Shown: positions 1 through 7,164 of the stretch, piece by piece
Numbering within the stretch: the first letter of the stretch is position 1
Layout: each line of letters opens with the position of its first letter
NCBI GenBank assembly: GCA_015661585.1
Contig: DQVU01000170.1
Coordinates: 1 to 7,708, forward strand
Origin: Methanothermococcus okinawensis
GTDB taxonomy: Archaea > AGJL01 > Methanococci > Methanococcales > Methanococcaceae
DNA length: 7,708 nucleotides
Direction: 5' to 3'
The notes under the pieces: generated by a model
The model's database searches: none
What the model was told of the DNA's origin: nothing
Seen by the model: only the letters and a program-made list of their open reading frames with translations
Translations under genes and position numbers: made by a program

Positions 1-99
1 AGGGAGGCCAGGAAACTTATAGAGGAGAACTTTAACTGGAAGGTGTCCATTGAGAAGTATAAGAAGATCCTAAGGGAGTTAGTCAAGGGAGAGGAATGA
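1..99 (+). CDS. C-terminal tail of a group 1 (GT4-type) glycosyltransferase, 5' partial
   Basis: The window opens inside a reading frame that gives 32 residues and stops with TGA at 97-99. The tail reads ARKLIEENFNWKVSIEKYKK and ends LVKGEE. An 'ARxLIEExFxW' helix followed by a lysine-rich helix is what usually closes GT4-family glycosyltransferases, so I infer a cytoplasmic enzyme that adds a sugar from a nucleotide-sugar donor to a growing glycan. The catalytic domains lie outside the window, so donor and acceptor cannot be judged. Its stop overlaps the flippase start in an ATGA arrangement (96-99), which places both in one operon. Local GC is near 43% (hand count of the first 60 bases), higher than in the middle of the window. 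Confidence 0.7.
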   Translation, partial: REARKLIEENFNWKVSIEKYKKILRELVKGEE

Positions 100-1337
100 G
101 AAGGTGGAAGGAGAAAGTGTATCTACTGGCAAAGAAGTACTCCTCAAAGGTAGGGTTGGACCTGCCATACTTTATAAAGGGAGGATTTTGGTTAGGAGTT
201 GGCAGAATTTTTTTACTTATAAAGGGTTTTTTATTAAGTGTAATATTGGCAAATATGTTACCCAAGAAGGCCTTTGGAGAATATAGCTTTGTAATGACTA
301 TTCTAATCCTTGCAGGTATTTTTGCCTTGCCTGGGATGGGGGTTGCAGTAATACAGGCTGTGACAAGGGGTTACGAGGGTACTTACTTTAAGGCACTTAG
401 GGAGGTTTTTAAGTACAGTTGGATAGGAAGTTTATTTCTTTTGGGGTTGTCTATTTATGAATACTACTTAGGTAACTTTAATTTATCTGTTATTTTTGCC
501 ATCCTCTCCTCTCTTTTTCCCTTCTACTCTATTTCAGGATACTACAGTTATTTTTTCAATGGAAAAAAGAGATTTGATATATTAGCCAAAACAACCTCTC
601 TTTTTGCAGTTCTTTCTACACTCCTTGTAGTAATATCCTTAATTATTACCAGATCTGTATTTTGGATAGTAATAGTAATGGTTTTGTCCCAGATCTTGAT
701 CTGTGGATACTTTAGTATATCCTATGTAAAAAAATTCATTGAGAGTAACGAGGTAGATCCTTCAAGTATAAAGTTTGGAAAGAATATAAGTAAATCCATG
801 GTTTTATCGGGGATAGCCACTAATTTTGATAGTTTAGTTATAGCCCATTTTTTAAACTTCTCTGACTTAGCAGTATTTAAAGTCATCATGACACTACCTA
901 GTCAATTTGAGTTGCTGGTTAACACCTTTAGCCCCCTAATACTACCAAAAATGGCATCATCTAACTTAAATAAAAAGGATGTACTAATACATTTTAAAAA
1001 ATTTTTTCTCATGATAGTTGGACTTATAGTAATCTATGTTATAACTGCCCCAGTTATATACTATATATTATATCCAAAGTATTTTGAATACACCTGGCTC
1101 AGTTTACTGTACAGTTTAACATTTATAAATTTCCTCTATTTATTGCCCTATAACTATTTGATAAAGGAGAAAAAGAGAGAGCTAATAAATAAATTCAACA
1201 TCCTCTCTGCACTGTTGCTTATGGTGTTAAGTTTTATAGGGGTTTTTTATTACGGAGTGTTTGGAGCAGTGATGGCAAGGGTTATATACAGTGTTGTTGC
1301 AATACTACTTATCACTTTAATATTTTTAAGGGCCTAA
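96..1337 (+). CDS. Wzx/RfbX-type lipid-linked oligosaccharide flippase, multi-pass membrane protein
   Basis: This 413-residue protein is dominated by hydrophobic segments. About 12 membrane spans can be drawn, at roughly 29-52, 62-85, 106-122, 129-148, 166-185, 187-208, 236-252, 268-285, 302-326, 332-351, 365-385 and 387-411, separated by short Lys/Arg-rich loops. The opening pattern GGFWLGVGRIFLLIKG followed by a PKKAFGEYSF loop is typical of the polysaccharide biosynthesis (RfbX/Wzx, MOP superfamily) flippases, and the length is at the short end for them. Known members move lipid-linked oligosaccharides across the cytoplasmic membrane; the substrate here is inferred to be the glycan built by the neighbouring genes. 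The start is ATG at 96, overlapping the upstream stop (ATGA) with GGGAG at 87-91 as ribosome binding site. An in-frame GTG at 117 preceded by AAGGAG is a possible alternative and would remove seven residues. GC is higher in the first part of the gene than after about position 540. Confidence 0.88.
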   Translation: MRRWKEKVYLLAKKYSSKVGLDLPYFIKGGFWLGVGRIFLLIKGFLLSVILANMLPKKAFGEYSFVMTILILAGIFALPGMGVAVIQAVTRGYEGTYFKALREVFKYSWIGSLFLLGLSIYEYYLGNFNLSVIFAILSSLFPFYSISGYYSYFFNGKKRFDILAKTTSLFAVLSTLLVVISLIITRSVFWIVIVMVLSQILICGYFSISYVKKFIESNEVDPSSIKFGKNISKSMVLSGIATNFDSLVIAHFLNFSDLAVFKVIMTLPSQFELLVNTFSPLILPKMASSNLNKKDVLIHFKKFFLMIVGLIVIYVITAPVIYYILYPKYFEYTWLSLLYSLTFINFLYLLPYNYLIKEKKRELINKFNILSALLLMVLSFIGVFYYGVFGAVMARVIYSVVAILLITLIFLRA

Positions 1338-1356
1338 AATTTTTGGGGTTTTAATA

Positions 1357-3030
1357 ATGGAGATCTTGGCAGTAATCCCTGCACGTGGAGGATCCAAAGG
1401 AATACCTAGAAAGAATATCAGATTACTAAATGGCAAACCTCTAATCTATTATCAGCTTAAAAATGCGTTAAAAAGTAAATATATAGACGATATTGTAGTT
1501 ACCTCCGATGATGAGGATATCTTAGATTATGCCTCTAATTATGATGTATACTTAAGAAAACGACCCTCTGAATTGGCAAAAGACGATGTCACTTTAGATC
1601 CTGTAATTTATGATGCTGTGAATTACATGGAAAATATGTTAATGAAAAAATATGATATAGTAGTTACTTTACAACCAACATCTCCGTTACTTAGACCAGA
1701 AACCTTGGATAAGGCAATAAGGTATTTTATAGAAAATGATTTGGATACCTTAGTTCCTGTTGTTGATGCAACTCATCTTTACTGGAGAGAAGTAAATGGA
1801 AAAATAGTCCCTGATTTTAAAGAAAGACTAAACAGACAATATCTGCCCAAAAAATATAAAGAAACTGGCGCATTTTTAATAAGTAAGAGAGAATTTATAA
1901 GAGAAAATTCACGATTTGGTAAAAAAGTAGATATTTTTATTTTAGATGAGATTGAAGGGGTAGATATTGATACCCCATTAGACTGGCTTATTGCAGATAC
2001 CTTATTGAAAAGATTAACTATACTGTTTGTAGTTAATGGTAACGAGAAAATAGGGATGGGTCATATCTATAGAACAATAACTTTGGCAGATAGATTAATG
2101 GGTCATAATATTTTATTTTTAACCTGGGACAGTGATGAAAAGGCGTTAAAATTATTAAAAGACCATAATTATAAGGTGATATCTACTTCAAAGGAAAACC
2201 TACTAGATGTTATCTCCGATATAAAACCCAACGTAGTAATTAATGATATACTAGATACAGAAACAGAGTACATAAAAAAATTGAAAAAGTTGGGGTGTTT
2301 TGTAGTTAACTTCGAAGATTTAGGTGAAGGGGCAGATGAAGCTCATCTAGTTTTTAATGCACTGTATGAAAAGACCAACCCTAAACCTACCCATAAATTT
2401 GGTTATGAATATGAATGTTTAAATGAAAAGTTCTACCTATATCCTCCAATAGAGTTTAGGGAAAATCCTGAAACATTATTCATATGTTTTGGAGGGGTTG
2501 ATCAAAACAATTTAACCTGTAGGGTATTAAGTACTGTACCTGATTTAATTAAAGAGACTACCATAGACAAGATAATTGTAGTCGTAGGGCCAGGATATAG
2601 ATACAAAGAGGAATTAGACAGGATAATAGCAAATCTAGAGGGGAATATAAAAGTGTATCAAAATGTTAGAAATATGCCTAAATTAATGAAAGAGGCAGAT
2701 ATTGCAATAACCTCCAATGGTAGGACCATTTATGAGTTAACTGCAATGGGGATCCCAACGATAAGTATTGCACAAAATGATAGAGAGACCTTACATTTAT
2801 TTGCCAGATATCATCCAGGTATTAGATACCTGGGAATTGCCTGTACTGTAAGTGACAGGGATATAATTGAGGCTATCAAGGAAATAGCAAATAACCAGGA
2901 CCTAAGAAAAAAGATGTACTTGGCCCAAATAAAGGCATCGAAGATAATTAGACAAGGTATAGAAAGAGTTATCAATGAAATTATGGCCTCTTATTGGAGG
3001 TGGAGAAATGAGAAGGATCAAAATTGGTAA
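1357..3030 (+). CDS. Fused CMP-nonulosonate synthetase (NeuA/PseF-like) and PseG-like UDP-sugar hydrolase
   Basis: This is a two-domain protein of 557 residues. Residues 1-219 are an acylneuraminate cytidylyltransferase: the CTP-binding loop IPARGGSKGIPRKN at 7-20, QPTSPLLRPET at 106-116, and a metal-binding DIDTPLDW at 203-210. The family activates nonulosonic acids with CTP. Residues from about 220 onward are a GT-B-like domain resembling PseG, the hydrolase that removes UDP from UDP-2,4-diacetamido-2,4,6-trideoxy-altrose in pseudaminic acid synthesis. It shows GMGHIYRT at 233-240, where H236 aligns by pattern with the catalytic histidine of PseG, then FGGVDQNN at 378-385 and a MurG-like SNGRTIYELTAMGIPTI at 453-469. 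Each half has about the length of a free-standing enzyme, so this is a fusion of complete domains. The ATG at 1357 follows the flippase by 19 bases with only a weak GGGG upstream. The last 23 bases overlap the synthase gene, so the C-terminal WRWRNEKDQNW is encoded over the next gene's start. A legionaminic-type or other product is possible. Confidence 0.88.
   Translation: MEILAVIPARGGSKGIPRKNIRLLNGKPLIYYQLKNALKSKYIDDIVVTSDDEDILDYASNYDVYLRKRPSELAKDDVTLDPVIYDAVNYMENMLMKKYDIVVTLQPTSPLLRPETLDKAIRYFIENDLDTLVPVVDATHLYWREVNGKIVPDFKERLNRQYLPKKYKETGAFLISKREFIRENSRFGKKVDIFILDEIEGVDIDTPLDWLIADTLLKRLTILFVVNGNEKIGMGHIYRTITLADRLMGHNILFLTWDSDEKALKLLKDHNYKVISTSKENLLDVISDIKPNVVINDILDTETEYIKKLKKLGCFVVNFEDLGEGADEAHLVFNALYEKTNPKPTHKFGYEYECLNEKFYLYPPIEFRENPETLFICFGGVDQNNLTCRVLSTVPDLIKETTIDKIIVVVGPGYRYKEELDRIIANLEGNIKVYQNVRNMPKLMKEADIAITSNGRTIYELTAMGIPTISIAQNDRETLHLFARYHPGIRYLGIACTVSDRDIIEAIKEIANNQDLRKKMYLAQIKASKIIRQGIERVINEIMASYWRWRNEKDQNW
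2996..3003 (+). promoter_or_regulatory. Ribosome binding site of the nonulosonic acid synthase, deciding its start
   Basis: GGAGGTGG is a long match to the archaeal 16S rRNA 3' end (anti-Shine-Dalgarno ATCACCTCC). It ends five bases before the ATG at 3008. The upstream in-frame ATG at 2975 has no such site and would add an atypical MKLWPLIGGGE leader that is simply the ribosome binding site read as protein. The site lies inside the coding sequence of the upstream fused enzyme, so translation of the two genes may be coupled. Confidence 0.85.
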
Positions 3031-4087
3031 AAAAGTTATTGATAGAGATCATTTTGATCTCCCCTATATTATTGCAGAAATAGGTGTAAACCATGAAGGG
3101 GATCTTGAAAGGGCAAAAGAAATGATTGAAGAGGTGGCAAAGGCTGGAGGAGACGCTGTAAAATTTCAGGTATATAGGGCTGAAACTCTGGCATCAAAAT
3201 ACTCCCCTGCATACTGGGACACCTCAAAAGAACCTACAAAATCTCAGTATGAATTATTTAAAAAGTATGACAAGTTTTGGAAGAAAGAATTGGAAGAATT
3301 GGCAGACTATGCAAGAACATATAAGGTTGATTTTTTAGCCACACCTTTTGATATAGAAAGTGCTGATTTTCTTGAAAATTTAGTCCCTGCCTATAAAATC
3401 GCATCTGCAGATATTACCAACAAACCTTTTATAAAATATATTGCTAAGAAGGGAAAGCCTGTTATACTGTCAACGGGAGCTTCCACCATTCCCGAAATAT
3501 GGGAGGCTATTCACTGGATTAAAGAGGAAGGGAATGACCAGATAATACTTTTACACTGTATTTTAAATTACCCAACTAAATACGAAGATGCCAACTTAGG
3601 AGCAATTAAAAAAATGAAGGAGTTATTTCCTGATTATATTATCGGATACTCGGACCATACTTTACCTGAATATATAGATAGTATCTTAACAACCGCCTGG
3701 TTACTTGGAGCACAGGTTATAGAGAAACATTATACTTGGAATAAAAATTTAACTGGAAACGATCACTACCATTCCATGGACTATCAGGATCTTAAAATGG
3801 TCATTGAAAAGATGAAATTCATAAAGAAGGTAATTGGAAAATTTGAAAAACACTACTTACCAAGTGAGGAAAAAGCAAGGAGATATGCAAGGAGGAGTTT
3901 AGTTGCTAAGAGATTCATTCCCAAAGGTAAGATTATTGATAAAGAAGATATTACATGGAAGAGGCCTGGGACAGGTATCCCTCCCTACATGATTGACGTT
4001 GTTATAGGAGGAGTGGCGTTAGAGGATATTGAAGAAGATGAGATACTAACTTTTGATAAAATAAGGCTATCTCCTTATCAGGAATAA
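3008..4087 (+). CDS. Nonulosonic acid synthase, NeuB/PseI family (pseudaminic or related acid)
   Basis: From the ATG at 3008 the protein is 359 residues, the usual NeuB/PseI length. The family condenses phosphoenolpyruvate with an N-acetylated six-carbon sugar to make a nine-carbon nonulosonic acid, using a divalent metal in a TIM barrel. Motifs appear in the family order: AEIGVNHEGD at 23-32, KFQ at 52-54, LATPFD at 110-115, KIASAD at 130-135, STGAS at 155-159, HCILNYPT at 183-190, GYSDHT at 213-218 and EKHYT at 239-243. H217 and H241 match the metal-binding histidines of NeuB. GNDHYHSM follows at 250-257. The C-terminal domain at about 296-357 (RRSLVAKRFIPKG, then GTGIPP) is the antifreeze-like SAF domain that closes the active site of the partner subunit. 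The preceding PseG-like domain makes a PseI role (2,4-diacetamido-trideoxy-altrose as substrate) the best guess, but sequence motifs alone do not separate PseI from LegI or NeuB. I reject the longer start at 2975 because of the strong GGAGGTGG before 3008. Confidence 0.9.
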   Translation: MRRIKIGKKVIDRDHFDLPYIIAEIGVNHEGDLERAKEMIEEVAKAGGDAVKFQVYRAETLASKYSPAYWDTSKEPTKSQYELFKKYDKFWKKELEELADYARTYKVDFLATPFDIESADFLENLVPAYKIASADITNKPFIKYIAKKGKPVILSTGASTIPEIWEAIHWIKEEGNDQIILLHCILNYPTKYEDANLGAIKKMKELFPDYIIGYSDHTLPEYIDSILTTAWLLGAQVIEKHYTWNKNLTGNDHYHSMDYQDLKMVIEKMKFIKKVIGKFEKHYLPSEEKARRYARRSLVAKRFIPKGKIIDKEDITWKRPGTGIPPYMIDVVIGGVALEDIEEDEILTFDKIRLSPYQE

Positions 4088-4091
4088 ACTA

Positions 4092-4098
4092 AGGAGAT
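4092..4098 (+). promoter_or_regulatory. Ribosome binding site of the pyruvyl transferase gene
   Basis: AGGAGAT lies in the 15-base gap after the synthase stop (4085-4087) and ends four bases before the ATG at 4103. It supports that start and shows that the gene is translated independently within the same transcript. Confidence 0.65.
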
Positions 4099-4102
4099 CG
4101 GT

Positions 4103-5236
4103 ATGGTAATACGTGTTGGGGTAGCACATGGAGCAATCAAAAATGCAGGAGATTATTTAATATATAAAAGAGGTTTTAATCTATTAAAAGAAAGCCTGGG
4201 GGATATTGTTGAATTTGTAGAGATAAAACGTTGGATTCCATTTGATGACAAAAATTTACATTTAGATGCTCTAATAATTTTAGGTGGACCAATAGTCTCC
4301 CGAAAACTTCATCCTCAAGCCAAAAATATCTATAATTATATTAATACTCATCAGCCCAACTTACCAATCATAGCATTTGGTATTGGAATTTCCGGAGAGA
4401 AATTCAAGTCACTAAAAGAATATTTTTTAGACAATAGCTCCTTAGAGTTCTGGAAGAAGGTATATCAAAGTTCTAAATTAATATCTGTAAGGGATAAAAT
4501 AACCCAGGAGATATTCGAGGCATATGGTATTACCCCTTACCTTACAGGATGTCCTGCCCTTTATTCTAATTTATCTTTAAAATTAGAACATGAGTTTAAA
4601 CAAAATTCCAACAAATATTGTGCCAATAATATTCTTATTACCTTACCAAATATCTCTTTTTTTAGTATTACCTTTCCATACATTTCTTTATATAGTCTTT
4701 ATCTAACATTATTAAGTTTTATATTTATATTATTTAGTAGATTTCTATTTCCTGATAAAAAATTACACCTACTACTCCAACATGGGGCCTATAATTTCTC
4801 TCACAAATTACTTTCACTTATGGCAAAAATACTGGGATTTAAAATTATTAATGGTGCTTACAAAAGTATTGATGAAGTTCTAGATGTTGAAAAAATAGAC
4901 TTACATATTGGATGTCGATTACATACTCATATATTATTTTTGTCTGAAGGTAAACCCTCCTATTTGTTTAATTTAGACAATAGAACGAATGCATTTTTAA
5001 CCATGTTTAATACGCCTTCTCAAAACTTTTCAATTAATGGGATAATCAATCTAATTTATCAGGTTAAAATAGATCTTGAAAATAATACTATTTATGAGAA
5101 ATTTAAACCATGTTATACTTTAATTAAAAATGAATATACTCAAAAAATGCGCCTATTTTTACATAAACTAAGAAAATATCTGATATCTTTATCATCAAAT
5201 AACCCTTCACGAAAAAATAGTACAAAATATATATAA
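4103..5236 (+). CDS. Polysaccharide pyruvyl transferase family protein with a hydrophobic segment
   Basis: This 377-residue protein matches the polysaccharide pyruvyl transferase family (CsaB/WcaK-like, PF04230) by its motif series: NAGDYLI at 14-20, ILGGP at 59-63, AFGIGISG at 91-98, SVRDKIT at 128-134, YLTGCPALYSN at 146-156, the late DLHIGCRLHTHI at 266-277, and LDNRTNAFL at 291-299. Characterised members transfer pyruvate from phosphoenolpyruvate to a sugar as a ketal, adding negative charge to surface glycans; others in the family are uncharacterised, so the reaction here is inferred. Residues 184-216 are almost uninterrupted Ile/Leu/Phe/Tyr/Ser and could span or attach to a membrane. 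The last 65 residues are Lys/Asn/Ser-rich and ordinary in appearance. It follows the synthase by 15 bases and is the last gene of the plus-strand run. Bases 4621-4740, which encode the hydrophobic part, have only about 20% GC, the lowest I counted. It could alternatively be a sugar transferase that has borrowed this fold. Confidence 0.8.
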   Translation: MVIRVGVAHGAIKNAGDYLIYKRGFNLLKESLGDIVEFVEIKRWIPFDDKNLHLDALIILGGPIVSRKLHPQAKNIYNYINTHQPNLPIIAFGIGISGEKFKSLKEYFLDNSSLEFWKKVYQSSKLISVRDKITQEIFEAYGITPYLTGCPALYSNLSLKLEHEFKQNSNKYCANNILITLPNISFFSITFPYISLYSLYLTLLSFIFILFSRFLFPDKKLHLLLQHGAYNFSHKLLSLMAKILGFKIINGAYKSIDEVLDVEKIDLHIGCRLHTHILFLSEGKPSYLFNLDNRTNAFLTMFNTPSQNFSINGIINLIYQVKIDLENNTIYEKFKPCYTLIKNEYTQKMRLFLHKLRKYLISLSSNNPSRKNSTKYI

Positions 5237-5283
5237 AAGGTTTTTAACATGAGGCTAAAATTGTTTATTAAAAATTGGCTATT
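5237..5283. terminator. AT-rich gap between convergent operons, possible two-way T-tract terminator
   Basis: The 47 bases between the two convergent stops hold a run of five T at 5241-5245 for the plus strand and a run of five A at 5270-5274, which is a T run for the minus strand. Archaeal termination commonly uses such short T-tracts, so each could stop the facing operon. I see no convincing hairpin. A 12-codon ATG frame (5249-5287, MRLKLFIKNWLF) lies here with AAAGG upstream, but it is too short to call a gene. Confidence 0.35.
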
Positions 5284-6870
5284 TTAAGATATAGATACTT
5301 CATAGAATACCTCTTTTAAATTTTTTCTATAAATTTTTTTAAATAAATTTTCATCCATTAAAAACATGTCTTTAGCCCTTTTGTCTATAAAGTATACTTT
5401 ACTTCCAGCGTTTAAAAGTTCGTATCCCAAGGTGGATGTCATAGTCACAGCGTATTCTGGAATAAAATCAAGGTCATCTATGACCTCAATACCTTGGAGA
5501 CTCTTTAACCTCTTAATATAGAATTTATTAGTAGGATACTCAGCTGGATGAGGTTTAAAGAGTATCCTGTGTTTTAAATTATCTAGCACTCCTTCTTTAG
5601 ACAATTTAAATATCTCTTCATAGAAGGTAGGATAGCCCTGGGAAATTAAGAGAATTGTTTTCTCTTTTTTTGGCATCTCCTTCCAATATAAAAACCTTGG
5701 GTCTGGGAATACTAAAACCTTTTCAGGAGGATAGTTGTATCTCTGAATCAGTAATTTTCTAATATTCTCATTCCAGACCAATTTCAAATCGGGTATTAAC
5801 TTGTTCTTGTCAGACACTGGTATTACTGCATAGTTTCTATTTATAAGTTCGTGGCTAAAGGCCACTGTTTTAATTCTGCCATTACTGATCTTGTAGAGAT
5901 TACATATATGAAACATGAAACTCTTCTCAGAATCTCCAATAAATACCTTGATATTAGCTTTCTCAATAAATCTCTTAAAAGAGAGGTAAATCCAAAGTAT
6001 AAAGGGTATCTTATGTTTAATAAAAATTTTAAACATCCTGTATATAAAATACCTATCTATGTCATCTTTTCCAACATGGGTATCTATATCTTTCTTATAT
6101 ATCCTGTCGATGCTAAGTACTAGATCTAACCCTATTTTTAAGTCCAAGATTTCTTCAATAAATAATTCTTTCTCCTCCTTCTTATAGAAGTTTAAAAGAT
6201 AATCTTTAAAGTTAAAGGGGTTGTATTTGGTATACAGTACTTTGTAGTCTAACTCCTCTACACCAAGGTCCCTAATTAATTTTTTAAAAGGTTCGTAGTT
6301 AAATAGGTGTTTGCCAAAGAATCTTTTATTATGAAAGTATCTATCGTAATCTGTACTAAACAAGACAGTAAATTCTTCCCTATTATTCCCCTTCATTAAT
6401 ATTTTTCTAATTAAAAACATAAAATAAATAAGGTAACCATGGTAATGACCTATGATTTTGTCTATCAAGATGTTTTTGTTTTTTCTCTTTACTTTTATCC
6501 CATAGGCTTCTTTTAAATATTCTTCAAATATCTCAATATTGAGGTATTTGTAATCTAAAAGTATTTCTACAGTCTTATTATCTCTTAGAATATTATCCAT
6601 ACTATTTCTAAAGTTGTACCAGTTAATATAGGGTATCTGATTGGAGTGGTAGATGTTATCCCAGTTCACCAGGTAGTACAAAAAAGAGTAATAAAGTAGA
6701 TTCTCAAATTCTTCTTTCCCTATTAATTCGTTATTTCTATACACCTCCTTACATAGCTCCCTTATAAAGTCCAGATGTTTTTCAAGGTTTTTTAGGGATG
6801 GGTAGGAGTTAGTATTTAAGTTAACTCTTTTGTCTTTGTATTTAATTGATAGTATACCTACCTCTAACAT
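5284..6870 (-). CDS. Unassigned GT-B-like protein with KPHP motif, candidate glycosyl- or nonulosonate transferase
   Basis: I do not recognise a named family. From the ATG at 6870 the protein is 528 residues, with no signal peptide and no clear membrane span, so it is probably cytoplasmic. Residues 1 to about 290 are rich in Tyr, Phe, Asn and Lys and look mostly helical. From about 300 the pattern becomes a GT-B-like alternation: KVFIGDSE at 308-315, VAFSHE at 336-341, TILLISQGYPT at 405-415, FKPHPAE at 438-444 and TSTLGYELLNAG at 478-489. An HP dipeptide after a strand followed by a Ser/Thr-rich motif with a downstream Glu is shared by bacterial GT-B sialyltransferases, KpsC/KpsS-type Kdo transferases and CDP-glycerol transferases. 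With a CMP-nonulosonate operon opposite, a nonulosonate transferase role is a reasonable inference but not shown. An ATG at 6888 would add six residues, but its GGAG directly abuts it. GTGAT at 6874-6878 serves the 6870 start, which also reduces the overlap with the upstream gene to seven bases. Confidence 0.75.
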   Translation of the reverse strand: MLEVGILSIKYKDKRVNLNTNSYPSLKNLEKHLDFIRELCKEVYRNNELIGKEEFENLLYYSFLYYLVNWDNIYHSNQIPYINWYNFRNSMDNILRDNKTVEILLDYKYLNIEIFEEYLKEAYGIKVKRKNKNILIDKIIGHYHGYLIYFMFLIRKILMKGNNREEFTVLFSTDYDRYFHNKRFFGKHLFNYEPFKKLIRDLGVEELDYKVLYTKYNPFNFKDYLLNFYKKEEKELFIEEILDLKIGLDLVLSIDRIYKKDIDTHVGKDDIDRYFIYRMFKIFIKHKIPFILWIYLSFKRFIEKANIKVFIGDSEKSFMFHICNLYKISNGRIKTVAFSHELINRNYAVIPVSDKNKLIPDLKLVWNENIRKLLIQRYNYPPEKVLVFPDPRFLYWKEMPKKEKTILLISQGYPTFYEEIFKLSKEGVLDNLKHRILFKPHPAEYPTNKFYIKRLKSLQGIEVIDDLDFIPEYAVTMTSTLGYELLNAGSKVYFIDKRAKDMFLMDENLFKKIYRKNLKEVFYEVSIS

Positions 6871-6873
6871 CTT

Positions 6874-6878
6874 ATCAC
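6874..6878 (-). promoter_or_regulatory. Probable ribosome binding site for the 6870 start
   Basis: Read on the minus strand, GTGAT matches part of the archaeal anti-Shine-Dalgarno complement (GGAGGTGAT) and lies three bases before the ATG at 6870. The site is within the last codons of the upstream glycosyltransferase, which stops at 6864-6866 just inside the new gene (ATGTTAG), suggesting coupled translation. Confidence 0.45.
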
Positions 6879-7162
6879 TTCTTCCCATCTCCTTATAATC
6901 CCCTCTATATCAAAATCTCTGGCCCTCTCCAGTCCCCTGGAGTATCTTCTCCTCAACTCCTCGTCCTCTATCATCCTAATCATCAGCTCTGCCAATACCT
7001 TCTCCTGCTCTATCAGGGGTCTCTTCTCTAAATCCTTAAAGAGGTATTCTCTTGGGAAGGGCTTTATAAGTATCCCGTATCTTCCAAAGTAGGGGTACTC
7101 CACATCCTCCTCTATATCCAACTCTGGAGCTAGGATCTCTCTAGGTCCAGTTTCACAGTCTG

Positions 7163-7164
7163 TG
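7163..7164 (-). other. Frameshift point in the GT4 glycosyltransferase
   Basis: On the minus strand the sequence GTTATCTCACAGACTGT reads V-I-S-Q-T in the upstream frame and T-D-C when read from base 7163. The family pattern at this place is 'P-V-I/V-S-T-D-C-x-x-G-P-x-E', so one base has been lost after the TC at 7165-7164. There is no homopolymer or obvious slippery heptamer at the site, which argues against programmed slippage. Confidence 0.8.

Noticed and set aside
83..286. Open frames on both strands overlapping the 5' part of the flippase gene (83-265 minus, 104-286 plus)
   Set aside because: They lie fully or mostly within the strongly supported flippase frame, show no recognisable family pattern and have no better ribosome binding site.
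1281..1290. Possible internal TATA box (GTTATATACA) about 70 bases before the fused cytidylyltransferase gene
   Set aside because: It lies within flippase codons, such AT strings are common in this DNA, no BRE-like element stands out, and the 19-base gap favours read-through from upstream.
5851..6123. Plus-strand frame of 90 residues
   Set aside because: It is antisense to the 528-residue minus-strand gene, whose frame is long and uninterrupted and carries conserved-looking motifs; no ribosome binding site or family resemblance supports the plus frame.
6846..7031. Plus-strand frame of 61 residues rich in Pro, Leu and Ser
   Set aside because: It is antisense to the C-terminal part of the glycosyltransferase; its composition is simply the complement of the Glu/Arg-rich helices on the minus strand.
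6864..7121. A separate small protein starting at TTG 7121
   Set aside because: The frame continues upstream to 7163 and encodes TDCETGPREILAPE, the expected continuation of the glycosyltransferase, so this is the 3' part of a frameshifted gene.
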